Source of the DNA: Gammaproteobacteria bacterium
GTDB taxonomy: Bacteria; Pseudomonadota; Gammaproteobacteria; Pseudomonadales; Azotimanducaceae
Direction: 5' to 3'
Assembly (NCBI GenBank): GCA_002725095.1
Contig: PBQQ01000017.1
Location: forward strand, 1 to 6,927
DNA: 6,927 nt
This document shows positions 1-4,669 of this stretch, one piece after another; position 1 is the stretch's first letter, and each line of letters opens with the position of its first letter. The notes beneath the pieces are model-generated. The model made no database searches and had not been told where the DNA came from. It saw only the letters and a list, made by a program, of their open reading frames with translations. The translations under genes and the position numbers were made by a program.

Positions 1-350
1 TGACTTTGATGGGCTACCAAGGGATTCGCGAAACCGCCGTAGTCAGTCATCAAAAAGCCACACAGTTGCGCGATGCGCTGCTTCAATGTTCTGGGGTTCA
101 GGCGCTGTTTCCGGGGCCGAGCTTCCATGAATTTGCGCTTAAATTGCCGGTGCCGGCGAAGGCGGTCATCGACGCCATGATCAAAGAAGGCGTTATCGCC
201 GGATTAGATTTGTCGGATTTCCCTGTTGCCGGTCTTGAAGGCGCGGAAAATGGCCTACTAGTGGCGGTCACCGAAAAACGCACCGAGGCAGAGCTGCACC
301 ATTACGTCCAGGCGTTCACCCGCGCCTTGGCACCTGCGACAGAGGCTTAA
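1..350 (+). CDS. gcvPA: Glycine dehydrogenase (decarboxylating) subunit 1, C-terminal fragment (5' end outside window)
   Basis: This is the C-terminal ~115 residues of the alpha subunit of the two-subunit glycine decarboxylase (P-protein). With GcvPB it forms the cytoplasmic PLP enzyme that decarboxylates glycine and passes the aminomethyl group to the lipoyl arm of GcvH. The frame is open from the first base (positions 1-2 end a codon), so the true start lies upstream; the TTG at 6 and ATG at 9 are internal. Seen in the sequence: an LMGYQGIRE segment matching the family's 'LGKEGLRE' helix, then GPSFHEFALKLP, GVIAGLDL and LLVAVTEKRT, which are the usual order and spacing of the GcvPA C-terminal domain. 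The TAA at 348-350 is 3 bp before gcvPB, so the two are almost certainly one operon and probably translationally coupled. Family assignment rests on remembered consensus motifs, not a search. Confidence 0.93.
   Translation, partial: TLMGYQGIRETAVVSHQKATQLRDALLQCSGVQALFPGPSFHEFALKLPVPAKAVIDAMIKEGVIAGLDLSDFPVAGLEGAENGLLVAVTEKRTEAELHHYVQAFTRALAPATEA
341..345 (+). promoter_or_regulatory. Probable ribosome binding site of gcvPB
   Basis: AGAGG lies inside the last codons of gcvPA, 8 nt before the ATG at 354. It supports that ATG over the in-frame ATG at 363, which has only the sequence between the two starts in front of it. Its position inside the upstream gene fits translational coupling of the two P-protein subunits. 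Confidence 0.5.
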
Positions 351-353
351 CAA

Positions 354-389
354 ATGAATCAAATGAATCCGTTGAATCAGTTGAACCCA
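354..389 (+). repeat. Four degenerate 9-bp tandem repeats at the gcvPB 5' end
   Basis: The units 354-362, 363-371, 372-380 and 381-389 read ATGAATCAA, ATGAATCCG, TTGAATCAG and TTGAACCCA, encoding MNQ-MNP-LNQ-LNP. All units share TGAA, and the first three share TGAATC. The array begins exactly at the start codon and sits before the conserved GcvPB domain, so it adds a non-conserved N-terminal tail. It is divisible by three, so unit gain or loss would stay in frame. Confidence 0.8.
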
Positions 390-1895
390 AAGGATCAAGG
401 CCAACAAGGCCGAACTATCTTTGAGTTGGGCAGCGTCGCACGTCGCGCCAGCGCCCAACGGGTCGATGGCGCGGACGCTCAATGCTTGAGTGATCTGCCG
501 CAACACTTATTGCGCGTGGAACCGCCGGAAATGCCGGAAGTTTCGGAACTGCAGGCGGTTCGGCATTACACCAACTTGTCACGTAAGAACTTTTCCATCG
601 ACACTCAGTTCTACCCGTTGGGTTCATGCACGATGAAATATAACCCGCGAGGAGCGCACAAAGCCGCCAGCCTGCCGGGATTTTTGGGCCGCCATCCATT
701 GGCCCCGGAGTCCGTAAGCCAGGGCCATCTAGCGTGTCTATATGATTTGCAGGAGATATTGCGCGATGTGACTGGCATGCAGGGTGTATCGCTGGCGCCG
801 ATGGCCGGCGCACAAGGCGAGTTTGCCGGGGTCGCTATGATTCGTGCATATCATCAAGCTCGCGGCGATGATGCGCGCACCGAGATCATTGTGCCTAATG
901 CCGCCCACGGCACGAATCCGGCGACTGCGGTGATGTGCGGATACAAAGTCACCGAAGTCCCGGTGAACGCCGATGGCGACGTGGATTTAGCGGCGCTGAA
1001 GGCCTGCGTTGGGCCGCAAACGGCAGGGTTGATGATGACTAACCCGTCCACCTGCGGTGTCTTCGAGCGACAGATTAAAGAGATTGCCGCAGCCGTTCAC
1101 GACGCTGGGGGACTACTTTATTACGACGGTGCAAACCTGAATGCAATTTTGGGCAAGGTTAAACCCGGTGACATGGGTTTTGATGTGCTGCATATGAATC
1201 TGCACAAGACCTTTGCGACCCCTCATGGGGGTGGCGGGCCGGGTGCCGGACCGGTGGGTGTGAGCGAACGGTTACTGCCGCACCTACCATTGCCAGTGGT
1301 GGCAAAAGAAACGCGCTCAGATGCACCTTATTATCGCTGGCTGGGATCTGCAGATCTGCCGGGGAGCATCGGCACGCTGTCGGCTTTTGCTGGCAACGCA
1401 GGCATTCTTATCCGTGCATTGGCCTATGCCCTATTGTTGGGCCGACAGGGCATGCATCGGGTTGGACAGTACGCGACCTTAAATGCCAACTATATGGCGG
1501 CTCGATTTGCCAAAGCCGGCTTCCAACTGGCCTACCCAGAACGCCGCGCCACCCATGAATTTATTTTAACGTTTCAGAACGAAGCGAAAGAACTGGGTGT
1601 CAGCGCAATGGATCTTGCCAAGCGCTTACTCGACTACGGAGTGCATTCGCCCACCACCTATTTCCCGTTATTGGTCCCCGAATGCTTTTTGATCGAACCC
1701 ACCGAGACAGAAACCAAAGCCGAGTTAGACGGGTTCATTGATGCGCTTATTGGGGTGCGTGATGAGGCGATTCGCGACGCGGAGTTTGTGCAGCAAGCGC
1801 CTTATACAACCTCGGTGAGGCGCTTAGACGACGTTAAGGCGGCGCGCGATCTGGATTTAGCCTGGGGCGACAAGGCCGCCGCAGCTAAACGTTAA
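354..1895 (+). CDS. gcvPB: Glycine dehydrogenase (decarboxylating) subunit 2
   Basis: Catalytic PLP-binding subunit of the glycine cleavage P-protein (513 aa; the family is commonly about 480-500). Motifs in order: IFELG near residue 22, the NFSIDTQFYPLGSCTMKYNPR segment in the first quarter, APMAGAQGEF, HGTNPAT (185-191), YYDGAN with D258 as the likely pyridine-nitrogen Asp, and HMNLHKTF with K285 as the Schiff-base lysine, followed by the glycine-rich TPHGGGGPGAGPVGV loop. Near the C-terminus come YFPLLVPECFLIEPTETE and a QQAPYTTSVRRLD tail. The PLP residues are assigned by family knowledge. It follows gcvPA by 3 bp and appears to be the last gene of the operon, since a convergent gene begins to end 20 bp later. 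Oddity: the first 12 residues (MNQMNPLNQLNP) are a low-complexity repeat ahead of the conserved domain; the alternative start at Met4 (ATG 363) would remove only part of it. Confidence 0.97.
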   Translation: MNQMNPLNQLNPKDQGQQGRTIFELGSVARRASAQRVDGADAQCLSDLPQHLLRVEPPEMPEVSELQAVRHYTNLSRKNFSIDTQFYPLGSCTMKYNPRGAHKAASLPGFLGRHPLAPESVSQGHLACLYDLQEILRDVTGMQGVSLAPMAGAQGEFAGVAMIRAYHQARGDDARTEIIVPNAAHGTNPATAVMCGYKVTEVPVNADGDVDLAALKACVGPQTAGLMMTNPSTCGVFERQIKEIAAAVHDAGGLLYYDGANLNAILGKVKPGDMGFDVLHMNLHKTFATPHGGGGPGAGPVGVSERLLPHLPLPVVAKETRSDAPYYRWLGSADLPGSIGTLSAFAGNAGILIRALAYALLLGRQGMHRVGQYATLNANYMAARFAKAGFQLAYPERRATHEFILTFQNEAKELGVSAMDLAKRLLDYGVHSPTTYFPLLVPECFLIEPTETETKAELDGFIDALIGVRDEAIRDAEFVQQAPYTTSVRRLDDVKAARDLDLAWGDKAAAAKR

Positions 1896-1915
1896 GTGGT
1901 TGCGCATTGCCTCGG
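1896..1915. other. 20-bp convergent gap between gcvPB and the DUF255 gene
   Basis: Only 20 bp separate the TAA of gcvPB (1893-1895) from the TAA of the minus-strand gene (1916-1918). I see no GC-rich hairpin followed by a T run on either strand. The only symmetry is a weak GTTAA (1891-1895) / TTAAC (1916-1920) pair around the gap. Transcripts from both sides presumably terminate inside or beyond the opposing gene, or by Rho. Confidence 0.6.
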
Positions 1916-3979
1916 TTAACTCAGCGAGTCCTGCAGGGCGTCTAACTGAGTAAGTGCTGGGGCGCACTCGGAGCCATCAAAAACGAACGCACTGACATTG
2001 TCTTGTGCCGTTGCGCTGACTAAACGCGGTAAAAAACTCGGTAGCGGTCCGGCGCTGGTGTAGGGGATTGCATAAACGCTGCGCCAAGGTGCAAAGGTAC
2101 TTTCAAGGGCTTTCGCCCACACCTTCATCTCATCTTCGGGGCCGCGTAAAACCACCGCTTGGGGCACCAGTAATGCGTCCTCTAAAGCGGTCAGTAAGCC
2201 GCAATGTCCGGTAGGTAGATGTTCCATTACGGCGCGCGCCCACCGTAACGTATTCGCCGCTGCGTCGAGATAGCGCTCGTCGCCGAACAACAGACCCAGC
2301 CGATGCAGTGTCAGTGCGAGGGTGGCGTTACCGGGTGGCAGAGCCTCGTCCAAAGTCGGTTTGGGTTGGTAAATCAGTGGTTCGACGTCGTCTGGCGCAA
2401 AGCAGAAGCCGCCATTGTCGTTGTCGTAAAACTTGTTCAGGACCGCGTCTGCCAGTTCCCGAGCAAAGCTCGCAATCTCATCGCTCCAGCGGCATTGCAG
2501 CAGACTTTCAAGGCCACTGAGCACATTTGCGTAGTCATCGATACAGGCCGCGTGGCCAAGACCGTTGGTGTGCCAAGTGCTGTGCAATTGCTCGTTGTCC
2601 CAACAATATTGACGTATGAAGTTTGCACAGTTGCTGGCAAGCGTCACCCAATCGGGTCGTTGGGCAAGGCGACCGGCATCCGCCAAGCCTTTAATGGCCA
2701 GACCATTCCAAGCGGTGATCACTTTGTGGTCGATAACCGGCGGTGTCTCGGATTGTGAACGTGCGGCCACCATTTTTGTCTTCGCCGAGGCCAGCAACTC
2801 ATCGGCCTCAGCCGCGGTCAGCGATAATCGTTCAACCACGGACCGGTAGGAGTCGTGCCGGTGCAGGTTCCAGTAATTGTCGACATTGGCAAGCTTGTCG
2901 AGACCAAATAGGGTTTCCACCAAAAGGTATTCGGGATCATTAAGGAGCTTTTTCAACTGTTCACGGCGCCAAAGATAATATTGGCCGTTTTGCGCGCGGC
3001 TATCGCCGTCTTCGCTGGCCATAAATGCACCCTCCGCCGTCAGCAACATTTGCTGCATCCAATCGACAATGCCGGTAAGAGTGCTGTCGAATAGATCGTC
3101 TTGGCCTAGGGTCAAAGCGGCCGCAAATACCGGCAGCATTTGCGCGTTGTCGTACAGTTTTTTTTCAAAAGTAGGCACCATCCACTGGGCGTCATGAGCG
3201 TAAGTGAACAAACCGCCGCCAATGTGGTCGTGAATGCCGCCGCGCGCGATTTTAGTCAGCGTTGTCATGACAGCGTCTAAAGATTCTCGGTCATTGTCGC
3301 CGCGCCGTCGGCTGTAGGCCCAGTGGCGAAATAGTCTTAGCATGCGTGCGGGCATCGGAAATTTGACGCTTTTGCCGAAGCCGCCCTGAGCGGGATCGTG
3401 TTGTTGCAGCAGTTGGTCGCGACCATGCTCAAGCAGCCCTGCGTCCTCAATGCCCGGGTCCAGCACGGGCGGTGTTAGCTGTTCCAGAGCCTGACTCAGT
3501 TTCTGCGACTGCTCGTCCAGCTCTTCGCGTTTGCTATTAAAGGTCTCGAGAATTCGCAGCAATAAATCTGCAAAGCCCGGCGTTTGGTGTTGTGCCTGCT
3601 GCGGAAAATACGTGCCGCCAAAGAACGGCAGTTGGCTGTCTGGTTCTAAAAACACGGTTAACGGCCAACCGCCGCTTTTTGGTGCGATCAGTTGCAAGGC
3701 GCTTTGATAGACCTTGTCCAGATCTGGTCGCTCGTCTCGATCCACCTTAATGTTGATGAAATGCTCATTCATAACCGCCGCGGTACTGGCGTTTAGAAAC
3801 GATTCTCGCGCCATTGCCTCGCAGCCCCGACAGCCCCGATAGCCGATGGTCAAAAGGATCGGTTTGTTGGTCGCGCGAGCGACAGCTAGAGGCGCTTCGC
3901 TCCATTCATGCCATTCCACGAGGTCGTTGGCATGGTCGAGTAAATATTCACTGGTGGCACTGGCAAGCTCATTGGACAT
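1916..3979 (-). CDS. DUF255 / YyaL / SSP411 family protein (thioredoxin-like domain plus six-hairpin barrel)
   Basis: Full-length member of the DUF255 family (bacterial YyaL, animal SPATA20); its biochemical role is not established. The start is placed at ATG 3979 because MSNELASATSEYLLDHA matches the usual family N-terminus. An in-frame ATG at 4030 would add 17 residues (704 instead of 687 aa); neither start has a clear Shine-Dalgarno. Numbering from the longer form, the thioredoxin-like domain (about 20-170) shows KPILLTIGY, the CRGC motif (C67, C70), IKVDRDERPD, GGWPL and FFGGTYFP. The following (alpha/alpha)6-barrel-like region shows GGIHDHIGGGLF, PTFEKKLYDNA, SEDGDS, ITAWNGLAIKGLADA and PPGNATLAL. 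No signal peptide or membrane segment is apparent, so it is probably cytoplasmic. Oddity: relatives usually carry CHWCH at the active site, but here it is CRGCE, so both histidines are gone while both cysteines remain. Function is left open. Confidence 0.9.
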   Translation of the reverse strand: MSNELASATSEYLLDHANDLVEWHEWSEAPLAVARATNKPILLTIGYRGCRGCEAMARESFLNASTAAVMNEHFINIKVDRDERPDLDKVYQSALQLIAPKSGGWPLTVFLEPDSQLPFFGGTYFPQQAQHQTPGFADLLLRILETFNSKREELDEQSQKLSQALEQLTPPVLDPGIEDAGLLEHGRDQLLQQHDPAQGGFGKSVKFPMPARMLRLFRHWAYSRRRGDNDRESLDAVMTTLTKIARGGIHDHIGGGLFTYAHDAQWMVPTFEKKLYDNAQMLPVFAAALTLGQDDLFDSTLTGIVDWMQQMLLTAEGAFMASEDGDSRAQNGQYYLWRREQLKKLLNDPEYLLVETLFGLDKLANVDNYWNLHRHDSYRSVVERLSLTAAEADELLASAKTKMVAARSQSETPPVIDHKVITAWNGLAIKGLADAGRLAQRPDWVTLASNCANFIRQYCWDNEQLHSTWHTNGLGHAACIDDYANVLSGLESLLQCRWSDEIASFARELADAVLNKFYDNDNGGFCFAPDDVEPLIYQPKPTLDEALPPGNATLALTLHRLGLLFGDERYLDAAANTLRWARAVMEHLPTGHCGLLTALEDALLVPQAVVLRGPEDEMKVWAKALESTFAPWRSVYAIPYTSAGPLPSFLPRLVSATAQDNVSAFVFDGSECAPALTQLDALQDSLS
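3821..3838 (-). repeat. 9-bp tandem duplication encoding the CxxC motif of the DUF255 protein
   Basis: On the coding strand, CGGGGCTGT (3838-3830) is followed directly by CGGGGCTGC (3829-3821), identical at 8 of 9 bases. They encode RGC-RGC, which supplies both cysteines of the thioredoxin-like motif. The repeat falls exactly where the family normally has its CHWC motif. Confidence 0.8.
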
Positions 3980-4184
3980 GTTTGGAATTAAAGCGGTTAA
4001 AACAAAATTTTCGCACGTTTGCGCGTCCATAGTGCAGCTTATGTTGAATGAGCAGTAACGAATTGAAACAACGTCGAATAGAACCGTTATGGTTGCTTAT
4101 GCGAATATGCGGTGTTGGACGCGCTAACGGCAGCTGGATTGCCATTCAACGTGTATAGACTCAAGTGGACACAGAAGCAGATGA
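3980..4184. promoter_or_regulatory. Divergent intergenic region upstream of the DUF255 gene and rppH
   Basis: About 205 bp (154 bp if the DUF255 gene starts at 4030) separates two divergent genes and should contain promoters for both. For rppH, the best -10-like element is TATAGA at 4154-4159, 26 bp before the ATG, but no good TTGACA-like box sits 16-18 bp upstream. For the minus strand I could not place a convincing -35/-10 pair. Other structure: the octamer CATTCAAC at 4143-4150 recurs inverted at 4043-4050, and TATGCG occurs twice at 4098-4103 and 4106-4111. No riboswitch-like fold, tRNA or terminator was recognised. Confidence 0.4.
4173..4177 (+). promoter_or_regulatory. Weak candidate ribosome binding site of rppH
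   Basis: AGAAG lies 7 nt before the rppH ATG at 4185 and is the only purine-rich stretch at a suitable distance. It is a poor Shine-Dalgarno. It could also serve the overlapping three-codon ORF that starts at 4181, although at only 3 nt it is rather close to it. Confidence 0.3.
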
Positions 4185-4667
4185 ATGATTGATGAAAACG
4201 GCTATCGCTCGAATGTCGGCATAGTGCTGGCAAACCCCGCAGGTCAGGTTTTGTGGGCGCGGCGCGTGGGTGGCCGGAATGCGTGGCAATTCCCTCAGGG
4301 CGGCGTCGACCCGGGCGAAACCCCTGAGCAGGCGATGTATCGCGAGCTTCACGAAGAGATTGGTCTGGGTGCTGACAGTGTGCAGGTGCTCAGTCAAACC
4401 GCCGAATGGCTGTATTACGAATTACCAGAGCACATGCGGCGCAATAATTCGACTCCGGGCTTTGTCGGTCAAAAACAGAAGTGGTTTTTGCTCGAAATGC
4501 TTGGAGATGACGCGGCTGTTGCGGTCGATCAATCGCCTAAGCCGGAATTCGACCAATGGTGCTGGGTCAGTTACTACTACCCGATCTCGCAAATCATCGA
4601 CTTTAAGCGTGACGTCTATCGGCGAGCGCTGTTACAACTGGCGGCGCATCTGCCCGTACCGAGCTGA
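4185..4667 (+). CDS. rppH: RNA pyrophosphohydrolase (Nudix hydrolase)
   Basis: RppH removes pyrophosphate from the 5' triphosphate (or diphosphate) end of mRNAs, leaving a monophosphate that stimulates RNase E decay. The 160-aa protein starts MIDENGYRSNVGIV, nearly the E. coli RppH start, which fixes the ATG at 4185. The Nudix box (GX5EX7REUXEEXGU) is complete at residues 39-61, with metal-binding glutamates E54, E57 and E58. WQFPQGGVDPGE precedes it. Downstream, VGQKQKWFLL (94-103), PEFDQWCWVSYYYP with E121 as a likely catalytic acid, and FKRDVYRRAL (140-149) are hallmark RppH segments that separate it from other Nudix enzymes. It ends at HLPVPS and lacks the basic C-terminal tail present in E. 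coli (176 aa), which is a common length difference. ptsP begins 2 bp after its TGA, a conserved gammaproteobacterial gene order. Confidence 0.96.
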   Translation: MIDENGYRSNVGIVLANPAGQVLWARRVGGRNAWQFPQGGVDPGETPEQAMYRELHEEIGLGADSVQVLSQTAEWLYYELPEHMRRNNSTPGFVGQKQKWFLLEMLGDDAAVAVDQSPKPEFDQWCWVSYYYPISQIIDFKRDVYRRALLQLAAHLPVPS

Positions 4668-4669
4668 GC

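Noticed and set aside
6..11. TTG/ATG at the left edge as a real gene start
   Set aside because: The frame is open upstream to the window edge and the residues before and after match the interior of GcvPA, so this is an internal position of a truncated gene.
415..813. 132-codon minus-strand ORF inside gcvPB
   Set aside because: It lies entirely within the strongly conserved gcvPB reading frame, its translation has no recognisable motif, and it is a typical shadow ORF in GC-rich DNA.
1891..1920. Possible bidirectional terminator from GTTAA / TTAAC symmetry
   Set aside because: The stem is only 5 A/T-rich base pairs with mismatches inside and no adjacent T run, too weak to call.
2303..2758. 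151-codon plus-strand ORF opposite the DUF255 gene
   Set aside because: Antisense to a region encoding conserved family motifs; its translation has no recognisable domain and no ribosome binding site was seen.
4082..4094. AACC-gttat-GGTT hairpin in the divergent intergenic region
   Set aside because: A 4-bp stem with no extension is expected by chance and has no associated signal.
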